A DNA stretch of 64,000 bases from Flagellimonas oceanensis (GTDB lineage Bacteria > Bacteroidota > Bacteroidia > Flavobacteriales > Flavobacteriaceae): the NCBI RefSeq assembly GCF_003992595.1, contig NZ_RZNA01000013.1, forward strand, positions 1 through 64,000. The letters are read 5' to 3'. Made by a program: the position numbers and the translations under genes. Below, in pieces: positions 48,631 through 59,656 of the stretch (the stretch's first letter is position 1; every line of letters begins with the position of its first letter). The notes beneath the pieces are model-generated. The model saw only the letters and a list, made by a program, of their open reading frames with translations. It did not search any database and was not told the DNA's origin.

Positions 48631-50718
48631 TCACCTAAAGTTTTCTCCAAATATTGTTTTTCTTCCTGACTTAACAAAGGGTAAAGTCCCTTAATACGGG
48701 CTGTATTTCCTTCGGATTGTAAAAAGTCGCTCAATATTTCCCTAGACGATTTTCTAAAGTGCCATACGTGATGACTACAGGACTCCACAAGATTTTTCAG
48801 GACCGTATCCGTAAAGCCGCCAATGCTCTTCAAATACTGAAATGCAATCAAGCGGGTCTCAAAGTGATGTACGGATCCCGTGTACCCGCTCAATTCATCA
48901 AAATAAACTGCCTTTAAATCCTTGTTGTACTCAGGAGTAACCAAAGCTAGCGTCAACCAAAGCAATCGAATATTTTTATTGGGGAAACCTATGATTTCAT
49001 CCGTTTCATTGAGGTATTTGCTCCGGTTCTGCGGGAAATCCGTCCACAAACGGTATAGAGCAGCTTCTATCGTGGTATAACTTTCATCCTTTAAAAGGCT
49101 TTCTGCTTCTATTTTAAGTTCCGTAGGGATTTTGTTCTGTGACAGGATAACCGCTTGCCTTGTTTTCACATCTCCAGATTGAAGAATGGAACCTAAAAAC
49201 CCAGGCGACAACTTGATTCCATAATCCAAAACAAGGTTTTCCTTTAATGGACTGGATTTAAATTTTCTCCATTGACGTTTTAAAATCTCCTCTGTTTTAT
49301 CTGGCTGTTCCGCTATCTTGTTTTTCAGTTCAAAAAAGGTTTTGATGGATGGATTCTTATCTTGTAAAAACGAAACCACTTGATCATACGGAAAATCAGA
49401 TTCCTGCAACCACAATTGCTCAAAATCTTCAAGGTCGGTATTCGAAACCGCTTCTAATTCCTCCATTAAATTGGGAATGGTCACATTTTTAAAGGCATAT
49501 TTGTTCAAATAGTTTTGGAGACCTTTTTTAAAAGCCTTCGCTCCCACCCGCTCTTGCAGCATTACCAAGGCCCAAGCTCCTTTTTCATAAAAAGTAAGGC
49601 TACCGGCCCCTGAATTTCGCAATGCTTCGCCTCCATCATCTCCAGAAAATCGTTGTAAAGCGTTGGCCGTTTCCAACAAATGCCAATAGTAATGATCATC
49701 GCCAAAAATATCCTTTTCGGCCAAGTAAGCGTAAAATGTAGCAAAGCCTTCATGCAACCAATGGTGCTCGCTGCTGGTTTCCGTGACCAAATCGCCAAAC
49801 CAATGATGGGCCAGTTCGTGCGCATTGACGTTGACGTAGTTTTTATCAACGAAAGCTGTGGAATCTATCACGTATTGATTCGAAAATATAGTGCAGGTAG
49901 TATTCTCCATTCCCGCGTAGAGGAAATCCTGTACCGGGACCTGTTTATAGTTCTGCCAAGGATAAGGAACGCCGATTTCCGTCTCCAAAAAGTCAAAAAT
50001 ATGCTGAGTATATCGGTAAGTTGGCTCTACTTTGGTGAAATCCGTGGGTTCATAGTACAATTCAATGGGAATTCCCGAGGCTGATTCAATAACTTTTTTA
50101 TTGTAGCCTCCAATGGCAAAACCGACCAAATAGCTGCTCATGGGGTTTTTCATGTCAAATTGCCACAAATGTCCCTTTGATTCTGGCAAGGGTTCCTTTT
50201 TGATGAGATTCCCATTGGCAATCACGGTATAATCTTCTTTTAAAAGAATATCAAGATCAAACTCGACCTTTTCGGTCATATCATCAAAACTGGGCAACCA
50301 ACGGCTTGTGTATTTTCCCTGACCCTGCGTCCAAACTTGTTCGTTGTTCCTGACCTCGTCATCCCATCCTAAAAAATATACCGTTTTGTTTTGGTTTAGC
50401 TACATAATCCATTGAAACGATGTGGTTCTCCCCTTTTTTCATTTCATCTTTGATGGTAATCCTCTTGCCGTTGTAATCGTAATCGATTTTTGCACCATCA
50501 AAAGAAACATTCGAAAAATCCAGGTTCACGGCATCCAAAAAAATGGAATCCACATCCTGAATCACTTTAAACTCATAAGCAACGGTACCTTTGATACGGT
50601 TTTCGGCAGGTGTGGGTTCAATCAAAACATTGGCATGCACAAAGTCTACTTTATCCTGAATTTGGGCTGACAGGAACTGTACAAACAAGAAAAATATAAG
50701 TGTGGGGCTCAGCTTCAT
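48627..50718 (-). pseudogene. M1 family metallopeptidase, split by a one-base frameshift
   Basis: Two open frames on the same strand join into a single M1 aminopeptidase of about 696 residues. The first (50359-50718) has the signal peptide (ends in LSAQ) and N-terminal domain; the second, up to 50297 and beyond, has the GMENTT loop and HELAHHWFGD...WLHEGF zinc site (HExxH-18-E, complete). In the A-run at 50371-50376 the frame slips by one base: removing one base restores FLGWDDEVRNNEQVW and continuous reading. It could be a sequencing error, a real mutation or slippage. Patatin is coupled downstream. Confidence 0.8.
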
Positions 50719-50764
50719 ACCATCATCTTATCAAAAGTCCTTCCAAATTACATATTTTAGTTCG

Positions 50765-52897
50765 ATGAATCCCAATTTTCTACAAACTCCCATAGCATAT
50801 TTAAAAGGTGTTGGCCCAAATCGGGCCGATGCACTAAAGGCCGAATTGGGCATTGAGACCTTTAGGGACCTGCTACATCTGTTCCCAAATCGCTATTTGG
50901 ATAGGACCAGTTATTACAAAATCAATCAACTGCAACCTAGCGGCGCTGATGTGCAGGTAGTTGGGAAAATTGTCCATATAAAAACCGTAGAGCAAAAACG
51001 GGGAAAGCGATTGGTGGCCACTTTTATGGATGAAACAGGACAAATGGACCTGGTTTGGTTCCGAGGGCACAAATGGATCAAGGAAAATTTAAAATTAAAC
51101 GAACCCTACGTGGTTTTTGGGCGGGTAAATAAATACGGAAGCAGCTATTCGATGCCCCATCCCGAAATGGAAACCTTGCAAAAGCATCAACAAGGATTAA
51201 AAATGGTGATGCAGCCCATCTACCCTTCTACAGAAAAATTGAGTAATAAAGGCATCACGAATCGGGTGATTGGTAAAATGATCCAACAATTGTTCTTGGA
51301 ATGTCAAGGCAAGTTTCCAGAATCGTTATCGCCCACCATTTTGGAGGAACTGAAATTGATTTCGAAGAGTTCCGCGCTGTTCAATATTCATTTTCCGAAG
51401 AATCAGGAATTGTTGGCCAAGGCACAGTTCCGCTTAAAGTTTGAGGAGTTATTTTTTGTGCAATTACGATTAATATCCCAAAATTTACAGCGGAAGCAAA
51501 AAATCAAAGGGATGCCCTTTGAGGCCGTAGGCGAAAAGTTTACCGAATTCTTTGAAAACCACTTGCCTTTTGATTTGACCAAAGCGCAAAAACGCGTAAT
51601 TAAGGAAATCCGCAACGATTTGGGGAGCAATGCCCAAATGAACCGACTTTTACAGGGTGATGTGGGTTCAGGAAAAACCATTGTCGCATTGATGTGCATG
51701 TTATTGGCGATTGACAATGGTTTTCAAGCCTGCTTGATGGCCCCAACAGAGATTTTAGCGACACAACACTACAACGGACTCAAAGAACTGTTGGAAAACA
51801 TGGACGTTAAAATTGCCTTATTGACGGGCTCTACCAAAAAATCCGAACGCACTTTGCTTCACAATCAACTGGAAAATGGCAATTTGAACATATTAGTGGG
51901 CACCCACGCGGTTTTGGAGGACAAAGTCCAGTTCAAAAATCTTGGTTTGGCCATTGTGGATGAACAACACCGTTTTGGTGTGGCGCAACGGTCTAAATTG
52001 TGGAAAAAAGGAAGCCCTAATTCATCCGAGGATGGAGGGGCCATACCCCCCCATATTTTAGTAATGACAGCGACCCCCATTCCCAGAACTTTAGCAATGA
52101 GTCTTTATGGGGATTTGGATATCTCTGTTATAGATGAACTCCCGCCAGGCCGAAAACCAATCAAAACAGTACATCGTTTTGACAGTAACCGATTAAAGGT
52201 GTTTGGTTTCATCAAAGATGAAATCAAAAAAGGACGTCAAATTTATATTGTATATCCACTGATTCAAGAATCCGAAGCTTTGGATTACAAAGACTTGATG
52301 GATGGCTATGAAAGCATTGTACGTGATTTTCCGCAGCCCGAGTATCAGATTTCAATTGTTCATGGCAAAATGAAGCCTGCCGACAAAGACTACGAAATGG
52401 AACGCTTTGTTAAAGGTGAAACCCAGATTATGATTGCCACTACGGTAATCGAGGTTGGCGTAAACGTACCCAATGCCTCCGTGATGATCATTGAGAGTGC
52501 CGAGCGCTTCGGTCTTTCCCAATTACATCAACTTCGTGGTCGTGTGGGCCGAGGCGCGGAACAAAGCTTTTGTATTTTAATGACAGGCCACAAGCTTTCC
52601 GAGGATTCCAAAACCCGATTACAAACCATGGTCCGCACCAACGATGGTTTTGAGATTGCGGAGGTAGACCTTAAACTACGTGGGCCAGGCGATTTGATGG
52701 GCACGCAACAAAGTGGTATGCTGAATCTTAAGATTGCTGATATTGTAAAGGACAACCAAATCCTGAAAACAGCTCGTTACCATGCCATCCAATTGCTGAA
52801 AGACGACCCAAGATTGGAAAAAGCAGAAAATGCACCTATTTTAAATGCCTATTCCAAAATGATGGCCAACAAAACCATTTGGAATTATATTAGTTAA
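50765..52897 (+). CDS. recG: ATP-dependent DNA helicase RecG
   Basis: A 710-residue RecG, which remodels stalled replication forks and branch-migrates Holliday junctions. The N-terminal wedge/OB domain has KGVGPNRADALKAELGI; the helicase motors contain GDVGSGKT (Walker A), DEQHRFGVAQR (motif II) and MTATPIPRTLAM (III), and the QLRGRVGRG (VI). The start at 50765 is the ATG just before PNFLQTPIAYLKG; the open frame running back to 50702 overlaps the divergent gene. It is divergent from the M1/patatin pair. Confidence 0.95.
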   Translation: MNPNFLQTPIAYLKGVGPNRADALKAELGIETFRDLLHLFPNRYLDRTSYYKINQLQPSGADVQVVGKIVHIKTVEQKRGKRLVATFMDETGQMDLVWFRGHKWIKENLKLNEPYVVFGRVNKYGSSYSMPHPEMETLQKHQQGLKMVMQPIYPSTEKLSNKGITNRVIGKMIQQLFLECQGKFPESLSPTILEELKLISKSSALFNIHFPKNQELLAKAQFRLKFEELFFVQLRLISQNLQRKQKIKGMPFEAVGEKFTEFFENHLPFDLTKAQKRVIKEIRNDLGSNAQMNRLLQGDVGSGKTIVALMCMLLAIDNGFQACLMAPTEILATQHYNGLKELLENMDVKIALLTGSTKKSERTLLHNQLENGNLNILVGTHAVLEDKVQFKNLGLAIVDEQHRFGVAQRSKLWKKGSPNSSEDGGAIPPHILVMTATPIPRTLAMSLYGDLDISVIDELPPGRKPIKTVHRFDSNRLKVFGFIKDEIKKGRQIYIVYPLIQESEALDYKDLMDGYESIVRDFPQPEYQISIVHGKMKPADKDYEMERFVKGETQIMIATTVIEVGVNVPNASVMIIESAERFGLSQLHQLRGRVGRGAEQSFCILMTGHKLSEDSKTRLQTMVRTNDGFEIAEVDLKLRGPGDLMGTQQSGMLNLKIADIVKDNQILKTARYHAIQLLKDDPRLEKAENAPILNAYSKMMANKTIWNYIS

Positions 52898-53033
52898 CAT
52901 CGATTAGGTTTGTAATTGGAAGATGAAGCAATTCTCTACACTTCTTTGTTACAAATTGAAAATCAACCCTTAAGATTTGTTAACTTTAAAAACAACCCAT
53001 TGAAATTGCGGTTGAACATCGTAATTTTACCAG

Positions 53034-53048
53034 AACCGAAAATCGGTT
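53034..53048. promoter_or_regulatory. Small inverted repeat upstream of leuC
   Basis: AACCGA (53034-53039) and TCGGTT (53043-53048) flank three A, just upstream of the leuC -7 box. Its position suits an operator, or it could be chance; no regulator gene is nearby. Confidence 0.35.
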
Positions 53049-53062
53049 TTACACACAAATTT

Positions 53063-53070
53063 TAACTTTG
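53063..53070 (+). promoter_or_regulatory. Candidate -7 box for the leu operon
   Basis: TAACTTTG is an exact TAnnTTTG match, 26 bases before the leuC start, so the leader is short and leaves no room for a leucine attenuator after this promoter. Confidence 0.55.
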
Positions 53071-53096
53071 TAGGCTTACAAATTATTGAAGACACA

Positions 53097-54509
53097 ATGA
53101 GCAAGACACTTTTTGATAAAGTTTGGGATTCACACGTGGTGAAGCATATTGAGAACGGTCCGGATGTACTTTTTATTGACAGGCATTTGGTTCACGAAGT
53201 AACGAGTCCCGTAGCTTTTTTAGGATTAAAGAACAGAGGTATAAAAGTATTGTATCCAGAACGCACCTTTGCGACCGCGGACCACAATACCCCAACCAGA
53301 AATCAACACTTGCCGGTAAAGGACCCCTTGTCCGCAAATCAGTTAAAGGCTTTGGAAGAAAACGCCAACGCGCACAACATACCTTATTGGGGACTTGGAC
53401 ATAAGAAAAACGGAATTGTACACGTAATTGGCCCGGAAAATGGAATTACAGTACCCGGAGCCACTATTGTTTGCGGGGATTCACACACTTCCACGCACGG
53501 AGCCTTTGGTGCTATCGCTTTTGGTATCGGAACAAGTGAGGTAGAAATGGTGCTTTCCACACAATGCATCATGCAGCCCAAACCCAAAAGTTTGCGCATT
53601 AATGTGAATGGGGAATTAAGCGAAGCTGTTACACCCAAAGATGTAGCGCTCTTCATCATTTCCAAATTGTCCACTTCCGGTGCAACCGGCTATTTTGCAG
53701 AATATGCAGGTGATGTCTTCAAAAATATGTCCATGGAAGGTCGTATGACGGTTTGTAATCTTAGTATCGAAATGGGTGCCCGTGGCGGTATGATTGCTCC
53801 TGATGAAACCACATTTGAATATATAAAAGGAAGGGAATACACGCCAAAAGGTAAGGATTGGGATGCTGCCATGGAATACTGGAGTACTCTTTATTCTGAT
53901 GATGATGCTGAGTTTGACAAAGAAGTGACTTTTGATGCCAGCGAGATAGAACCTATGATCACTTTCGGTACCAACCCTGGAATGGGCATCGGTATTAGCA
54001 AGGATATTCCTTTGGCTGAAACTATTGATGGTTCTCCTGCTACTTACAAGAAATCCTTGGAATATATGGACTACAGCGAAGGCGAGGCCATGGTAGGCAA
54101 ACCTATCGATTTTGTGTTCCTCGGAAGCTGTACCAATGGTAGAATTGAAGATTTTAGGGCTTTCGCTTCCATCATCAAAGGAAGAAAAAAAGCGGACAAC
54201 GTGACCGCTTGGTTGGTTCCCGGTTCACACAAAGTGGAAGAGGCTATCAAGGAAGAGGGCATCTTGGATATTTTGACCGATGCTGGTTTTGAATTGAGGG
54301 AACCTGGCTGTTCTGCTTGTTTGGCGATGAACGATGATAAAATTCCAGCTGGAAAATATGCGGTAAGTACTTCTAACAGAAACTTTGAGGGACGACAAGG
54401 GCCAGGAGCTCGTACCCTATTGGCAAGTCCTTTAGTGGCTGCAGCAGCAGCTGTTACCGGTAAGGTGACCGACCCAAGGGAATTAATGCACGAAGAAGTT
54501 TTGGCATAA
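53097..54509 (+). CDS. leuC: 3-isopropylmalate dehydratase large subunit
   Basis: A 470-residue aconitase-family large chain. The iron-sulfur cysteines are in [24 protein letters not shown] and [14 protein letters not shown]. With LeuD it isomerises 2-isopropylmalate to 3-isopropylmalate in leucine synthesis. It heads the leuCD-leuA-like-leuB operon. A 74-base spacer of TGATAACTGATAATTGA-type low-complexity sequence separates it from leuD. Confidence 0.97.
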   Translation: MSKTLFDKVWDSHVVKHIENGPDVLFIDRHLVHEVTSPVAFLGLKNRGIKVLYPERTFATADHNTPTRNQHLPVKDPLSANQLKALEENANAHNIPYWGLGHKKNGIVHVIGPENGITVPGATIVCGDSHTSTHGAFGAIAFGIGTSEVEMVLSTQCIMQPKPKSLRINVNGELSEAVTPKDVALFIISKLSTSGATGYFAEYAGDVFKNMSMEGRMTVCNLSIEMGARGGMIAPDETTFEYIKGREYTPKGKDWDAAMEYWSTLYSDDDAEFDKEVTFDASEIEPMITFGTNPGMGIGISKDIPLAETIDGSPATYKKSLEYMDYSEGEAMVGKPIDFVFLGSCTNGRIEDFRAFASIIKGRKKADNVTAWLVPGSHKVEEAIKEEGILDILTDAGFELREPGCSACLAMNDDKIPAGKYAVSTSNRNFEGRQGPGARTLLASPLVAAAAAVTGKVTDPRELMHEEVLA

Positions 54510-54583
54510 TAATATACAATAAACTATTAGCAATGAGTGGCTTATTGTTAATTGAACATTGATAACTGATAATTGAAAGAAAA

Positions 54584-55180
54584 ATGGCTTACGATAAATT
54601 CAACATACTAACAAGTTCAGCGGTACCATTGCCCATAGAAAATGTGGATACCGACCAAATCATTCCGGCACGATTCCTAAAAGCTACTGAACGTAAAGGA
54701 TTCGGGGACAATTTGTTCCGTGACTGGAGATATAATTCCGATGGCACGCCAAAAGAGCAATTTGTACTGAACAACCCCATCTACTCTGGAAAAATATTGG
54801 TGGGAGGCAAAAACTTCGGTTCAGGTTCTTCCCGAGAGCATGCAGCTTGGGCTGTGTACGACTATGGCTTCCGCTGTGTGGTATCCAGTTTTTTTGCAGA
54901 TATCTTTAGAGGCAACTGCTTGAACATCGGTGTACTTCCCGTTCAGGTAAGTCCAGAGTTCTTGAACAAAATCTTTAAGGCTATTGAAGCTGACCCAAAA
55001 ACGGAATTGGAAGTCAATCTACCGGAACAAAAGATTACCATTTTGGCAACAGGTGAGAGTGAAAGCTTTGACATCAACGATTATAAAAAACAGAATATGC
55101 TCAATGGCTTTGACGATATCGACTATTTGTTGAACATCCAGAAAGACATTGAGAAATACGCTGAAAGCACGCCTTTGTAA
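54584..55180 (+). CDS. leuD: 3-isopropylmalate dehydratase small subunit
   Basis: A 198-residue swivel-domain protein that completes the LeuCD isomerase. Signature segments are [14 protein letters not shown] and the conserved [12 protein letters not shown]. Length is normal. It is followed after 30 bases by the LeuA-like gene. Confidence 0.97.
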   Translation: MAYDKFNILTSSAVPLPIENVDTDQIIPARFLKATERKGFGDNLFRDWRYNSDGTPKEQFVLNNPIYSGKILVGGKNFGSGSSREHAAWAVYDYGFRCVVSSFFADIFRGNCLNIGVLPVQVSPEFLNKIFKAIEADPKTELEVNLPEQKITILATGESESFDINDYKKQNMLNGFDDIDYLLNIQKDIEKYAESTPL

Positions 55181-55210
55181 TTGATTGCCCAGACACTACG
55201 GCACTAAAAA

Positions 55211-56728
55211 ATGAAAACACGCACCATAGAAATTATGGACACCACCCTACGGGATGGTGAACAAACCTCTGGGGTTTCTTTTTCGGCTTCCGAAAAACTT
55301 ACCTTGGCCAAACTGCTGCTGGAAGAACTCAAGGTAGACCGTATTGAAGTGGCTTCTGCCCGCGTTTCCGAAGGAGAACTGCTGGCGGTTAAAAACATTA
55401 CCGATTGGGCGGCAGCGGAAGGCTATATTTCCAAGGTGGAGGTTTTGACCTTTGTGGATAAAGGGGTATCCCTAAAATGGATGCAAGAAGCTGGTGCAAA
55501 AGTGCAGAACCTGCTTACCAAAGGTTCCTTAAATCATTTAACCCATCAACTTAAAAAGACTCCAGAGCAGCATTTTGCGGAAATTGAAAATGTAGTTTCC
55601 GAAGCTCAAAAGCTCGGAATTGAAACCAATGTTTATTTGGAGGATTGGAGCAATGGGATGCGCAATTCCAAAGACTACGTTTTTCAGTTTTTGGATTTCT
55701 TGACCCAACAGCCCATAAAGCGAATTCTGCTTCCAGATACCTTGGGCGTGTTGACGCATACGGAAACGGGAGAATTTATCAAGGAAATCATTGAAAGGTA
55801 TCCAAGCAACCATTTTGATTTTCACGGACACAACGATTATGATTTGAGCGTAGCGAACGTAATGGAAGCACTAAAAGCTGGCGCCCACGGATTGCATCTT
55901 ACCGTTAATGGCATGGGTGAACGAGCCGGTAACGCACCTTTGGCCAGTGCCGTGGCGGTAATCAACGATTTTTTACCTGAAATTAAGATTGGTGTAAAAG
56001 AATCATCCCTATACAAAGTAAGTAAATTGGTGTCAGCCTTTACTGGTTTCAGCATACCTGACAACAAACCCATTGTCGGCGATAATGTATTCACACAAAC
56101 AGCTGGAATACATGCAGATGGAGACAGCAAAAAGAATCTTTACTTTAACGACTTATTACCCGAACGTTTTGGTAGGAAACGTAAATATGCCCTAGGTAAA
56201 ACATCAGGAAAAGCAAACATTCAAAAGAACCTTCAAGAGCTTGGATTGACCTTGAACGATGACGAACTGAAAAAAGTCACGGAGCGAATCATTGAGCTTG
56301 GCGACAAAAAAGAACGTGTTACAAAAGACGACTTGCCTTACATCATTTCGGATGTTCTGGACAGCAACCTTCATCAACAAAAGGTTTTTGTGAAATCGTA
56401 TGTGCTGACACATTCCAAAGGACTGAAGCCCTCCACTACTCTTTCCATTGAAATTGAAGGAAAGACCTACGAAGAAAATGCTCAAGGAGATGGGCAGTTC
56501 GACGCTTTTATCACAGCATTGAAAAAAGTGTACAAAAAAGAGGGTCGGGAATTGCCAAAATTGGTGGATTATGCAGTTCGCATACCTCCTGGCAGTAATT
56601 CCGATGCACTCTGCGAGACCGTCATCACTTGGCAGACCAAAGAAAAAGACTTTACTACCCGTGGGCTCGATTCAGACCAAACGGTATCCGCCATTAAAGC
56701 CACGGAAAAAATGCTTAATCTGGTTTGA
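55211..56728 (+). CDS. leuA: 2-isopropylmalate synthase-like protein (LeuA/CimA family)
   Basis: A 505-residue HMGL-fold enzyme with a C-terminal regulatory domain. The catalytic parts are MDTTLRDGEQTSGVSFS at the start, FHGHNDYDLSVANVMEA with the metal histidines, and the NGMGERAGNAPL loop; the C-terminal part (about 375-505) is of the LeuA dimer/allosteric type. Its place between leuD and leuB argues for leucine synthesis (2-oxoisovalerate plus acetyl-CoA), but the group also contains citramalate synthases, so the substrate is not fully fixed by sequence. Confidence 0.85.
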   Translation: MKTRTIEIMDTTLRDGEQTSGVSFSASEKLTLAKLLLEELKVDRIEVASARVSEGELLAVKNITDWAAAEGYISKVEVLTFVDKGVSLKWMQEAGAKVQNLLTKGSLNHLTHQLKKTPEQHFAEIENVVSEAQKLGIETNVYLEDWSNGMRNSKDYVFQFLDFLTQQPIKRILLPDTLGVLTHTETGEFIKEIIERYPSNHFDFHGHNDYDLSVANVMEALKAGAHGLHLTVNGMGERAGNAPLASAVAVINDFLPEIKIGVKESSLYKVSKLVSAFTGFSIPDNKPIVGDNVFTQTAGIHADGDSKKNLYFNDLLPERFGRKRKYALGKTSGKANIQKNLQELGLTLNDDELKKVTERIIELGDKKERVTKDDLPYIISDVLDSNLHQQKVFVKSYVLTHSKGLKPSTTLSIEIEGKTYEENAQGDGQFDAFITALKKVYKKEGRELPKLVDYAVRIPPGSNSDALCETVITWQTKEKDFTTRGLDSDQTVSAIKATEKMLNLV

Positions 56729-56774
56729 CACTAAAAACCATGAACTATCAACGATAAACGAATAACTAGAAGAA

Positions 56775-57833
56775 ATGAAACTAAACATAGCGCTCTTGGC
56801 CGGAGATGGAATTGGCCCCGAAGTAATTGATCAAGCCGTAAAAGTATCCGATGCCGTAGCCGAAAAGTTCGGTCACGAAATAAGCTGGACCCCTGCCCTA
56901 ACCGGTGCCGCTGCGATTGATGCCGTTGGCGAACCTTACCCGGACGAAACCCACGAAGCCTGTGTTGCTGCCGATGCCGTTCTTTTTGGAGCCATCGGTC
57001 ATCCACGATTTGACAACGACCCATCTGCCAAGGTACGTCCTGAGCAAGGCTTGTTGAAGATGCGTCAAAAATTGGGATTGTTCGCCAATGTTCGACCCAC
57101 CTTTACTTTCCCATCATTGATTGAAAAATCTCCATTGAAAAAAGAGCGGATTGAGGGAACTGACCTTGTCTTTCTTCGCGAACTGACCGGAGGCATCTAC
57201 TTTGGAAAACGAGGTCGTGAGGACAACGATAATACAGCTTACGACACTTGTACTTATACACGAGCCGAAGTGGAGCGTTTGGCAAAAAAAGGTTTTGAAA
57301 TGGCCATGCAACGTTCCAAAAAGCTTTGTTGCGTGGACAAGGCCAACGTTTTGGAAACTTCGCGTTTATGGAGGGAAACCGTTCAAAAACTGGAAAAAGA
57401 CTATCCCGAAGTGGAAGTGTCCTATGAATTTGTGGATGCCGTGGCGATGCGTTTGGTGCAATGGCCAAGTGCTTACGATGTTTTGATTACAGAAAACCTA
57501 TTCGGCGATATCTTAACAGATGAAGCTTCCGTAATTTCAGGGTCTATGGGATTGATGCCGTCCGCTTCATTGGGCGAAGAGACCTCTTTGTTCGAGCCCA
57601 TTCACGGTTCTTACCCACAAGCTGCTGGAAAAGACATTGCCAACCCATTGGCGACCGTTTTATCTGCCGCAATGATGTTTGAAACCGCATTTGGTCTCAA
57701 GGATGAAGCCGAAGCGATTCGCGAGGTAGTGAACAATTCATTGGCCGAAGGTGTGGTGACCGAAGATCTTGCCGATGGCGGAAAAGCATACAAAACCAGT
57801 GAGGTTGGGAACTGGTTGGCCGAAAATATTTAA
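56775..57833 (+). CDS. leuB: 3-isopropylmalate dehydrogenase
   Basis: A 352-residue beta-decarboxylating dehydrogenase that oxidises 3-isopropylmalate with NAD+ to 2-oxoisocaproate. The substrate and metal regions GGIYFGKRG and [22 protein letters not shown], and the NAD region [21 protein letters not shown], are as expected. It is the last gene of the leu operon and ends at a terminator. Confidence 0.97.
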   Translation: MKLNIALLAGDGIGPEVIDQAVKVSDAVAEKFGHEISWTPALTGAAAIDAVGEPYPDETHEACVAADAVLFGAIGHPRFDNDPSAKVRPEQGLLKMRQKLGLFANVRPTFTFPSLIEKSPLKKERIEGTDLVFLRELTGGIYFGKRGREDNDNTAYDTCTYTRAEVERLAKKGFEMAMQRSKKLCCVDKANVLETSRLWRETVQKLEKDYPEVEVSYEFVDAVAMRLVQWPSAYDVLITENLFGDILTDEASVISGSMGLMPSASLGEETSLFEPIHGSYPQAAGKDIANPLATVLSAAMMFETAFGLKDEAEAIREVVNNSLAEGVVTEDLADGGKAYKTSEVGNWLAENI

Positions 57834-57859
57834 TCAACCCCCACATAAAAACCAAAAAG

Positions 57860-57890
57860 AAAGCCCCGAATTTCGGGGCTTTTTATTTTT
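57860..57890. terminator. Bidirectional terminator between leuB and gapN
   Basis: AAAGCCCCGAA (57860-57870) and TTCGGGGCTTT (57872-57882) form an 11-base stem around one base, so the tip must open into a small loop in practice. T follows on the + strand and A precedes, so it may end both converging transcripts. Confidence 0.85.
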
Positions 57891-57905
57891 TAAACGTTTT
57901 TCAGC

Positions 57906-59498
57906 TTACAAAATGTAGTCCGTACTCAAAAAGTTGCTCACCTTAGCCTCCATCAATTGCTCCACCGTTTGAACGTTCAAATTGTTATCCTTAAACGCTA
58001 CAAAGGTTCGTATAGAGAACGAACGCAATGCATCATGCACGCTTAATGTAGACTGAGCCGAATCTTTTCTTCCCGTAAATGGATACACATCCGGTCCACG
58101 CTGGCACGAGCTGTTCAGGTTCACACGGCACACCAAGTTCGCCAAAGTGTCTATAAGCGGCGAAAGGGTATACACATCCTTACCGAACAAACTTACCTGC
58201 TGCCCGTAGTTGGATTCCGCCATATCATCTAAAGGCTCTTCAATATCCTGAAAAGAGAGCACAGGAATTATCGGCCCGAACTGTTCTTCTTGATACACTC
58301 GCATATCCTTGGTTACAGGATAAAGCACTGCTGGCCAGATATAATTATCGAAATGTTTTCCTCCTTTTTTGTTGATGATTTTGGCACCTTTTGCCAAGGC
58401 GTCATCCAACAACTCCTGAATGTATTCGGGCTTGTCAGGTTCAGGAAGCGGCGTCAGATTCACACCATCATCCCAAGGATTACCGAATTTTAGTCCATCC
58501 ACTTTCTCGGCAAAGCGTTTCAGGAAATCATCTTTCACTTCGTCATGTACATAAACCACTTTTAAAGCGGTACAGCGCTGCCCATTAAAGGACAACGTAC
58601 CCGAAATACACTCGTTGATGGTCAAATCCAACTCGGCATCAGGAAGAACAATGGCCGGATTCTTTGCCTCCAAGCCCAAAACCAATCGCAATCTGTTGCT
58701 TTTGGGATGCTGCTCTTGTAAAGCATTCGCCGACTTACTGTTTCCTATCAAAGCCAAAACATCCACCTTACCTGTCTGCATTATTGGTGCCGCCACGGCT
58801 CTTCCGCGACCGAAAAGTATATTTACAACTCCTTTTGGAAAACTACTCTGAAAAGCCTCCAAAAGCGGCGTAATAAGTAAAACTCCATGCTTAGCTGGTT
58901 TAAATATGGTGGTATTCCCCATAATAATGGCGGGAATCAACAAGGCAAAGGTTTCGTTCAATGGGTAATTATAAGGCCCAAGGCACAAAACGACCCCAAG
59001 TGGACCTCTTCGAATATGCGCATATACTCCATCATGTTTCTCAAACTTGGCACTATCGCGGTCCAACTTCTTGTAATCTTCAATGGTATCATAAATGTAC
59101 TCTACGGTACGATCAAACTCCTTGTACGAATCCGGTTTGGATTTCCCTATCTCCCACATCAAAAGCTTTACGACTTGTTCGCGCTTTTGCTCCATTTTCT
59201 TCACGAAGGATTCCATGCACTCCACACGATCCTTGACCTTCATCGTAGGCCAGAGCCCCTGTCCTTTATCATATGCCGCTAAAGCCGAGTCCAAGGCCTC
59301 CAAAGCTTCCGTCTCGCCCATATCGGGTACACTTCCCAAAGTAGTTGGAGCATACTCTTCCGTGGAGGATATCGTGGAAATCACAGGACTGGTATCGCCA
59401 TCCCATTTCCGTAGTTCTCCATTGACCAAATATGTTTTTTGATGAATCTCTTCTTTAATCTGAAAAGCTTCCGGTATTGCCGTTGTAGTTGTTGCCAT
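57906..59498 (-). CDS. gapN: NADP-dependent glyceraldehyde-3-phosphate dehydrogenase (GapN-like)
   Basis: A 530-residue aldehyde dehydrogenase of the non-phosphorylating GapN type, oxidising glyceraldehyde-3-phosphate directly to 3-phosphoglycerate and making NADPH. The catalytic Cys is in [14 protein letters not shown] and the Glu in [11 protein letters not shown]. The ATG at 59498 is preferred; the frame running back to 59570 crosses the promoter. It lies downstream of ilvA but has its own -7 box (59550-59557), so it is probably a separate transcript. Confidence 0.85.
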   Translation of the reverse strand: MATTTTAIPEAFQIKEEIHQKTYLVNGELRKWDGDTSPVISTISSTEEYAPTTLGSVPDMGETEALEALDSALAAYDKGQGLWPTMKVKDRVECMESFVKKMEQKREQVVKLLMWEIGKSKPDSYKEFDRTVEYIYDTIEDYKKLDRDSAKFEKHDGVYAHIRRGPLGVVLCLGPYNYPLNETFALLIPAIIMGNTTIFKPAKHGVLLITPLLEAFQSSFPKGVVNILFGRGRAVAAPIMQTGKVDVLALIGNSKSANALQEQHPKSNRLRLVLGLEAKNPAIVLPDAELDLTINECISGTLSFNGQRCTALKVVYVHDEVKDDFLKRFAEKVDGLKFGNPWDDGVNLTPLPEPDKPEYIQELLDDALAKGAKIINKKGGKHFDNYIWPAVLYPVTKDMRVYQEEQFGPIIPVLSFQDIEEPLDDMAESNYGQQVSLFGKDVYTLSPLIDTLANLVCRVNLNSSCQRGPDVYPFTGRKDSAQSTLSVHDALRSFSIRTFVAFKDNNLNVQTVEQLMEAKVSNFLSTDYIL

Positions 59499-59549
59499 TA
59501 GTTGTTGTTTTACTTTGATTAGTGTTGTTAAATGGTCACCAGTGTTACA

Positions 59550-59557
59550 CAAAGCTA
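59550..59557 (-). promoter_or_regulatory. Candidate -7 box for gapN
   Basis: Reads TAGCTTTG on the - strand, an exact TAnnTTTG match, 51 bases before the chosen start. It lies inside the apparent N-terminal extension of the open frame, supporting the later start. Confidence 0.5.
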
Positions 59558-59656
59558 ACACAAAAACCATTGAAAATCACGTTGTTTTTACGCAAACGCT
59601 TTCGGTAGATCAAAAATCAAACTCTTTCATAAAGATGCCTGAAAATGTTGGAGCCA

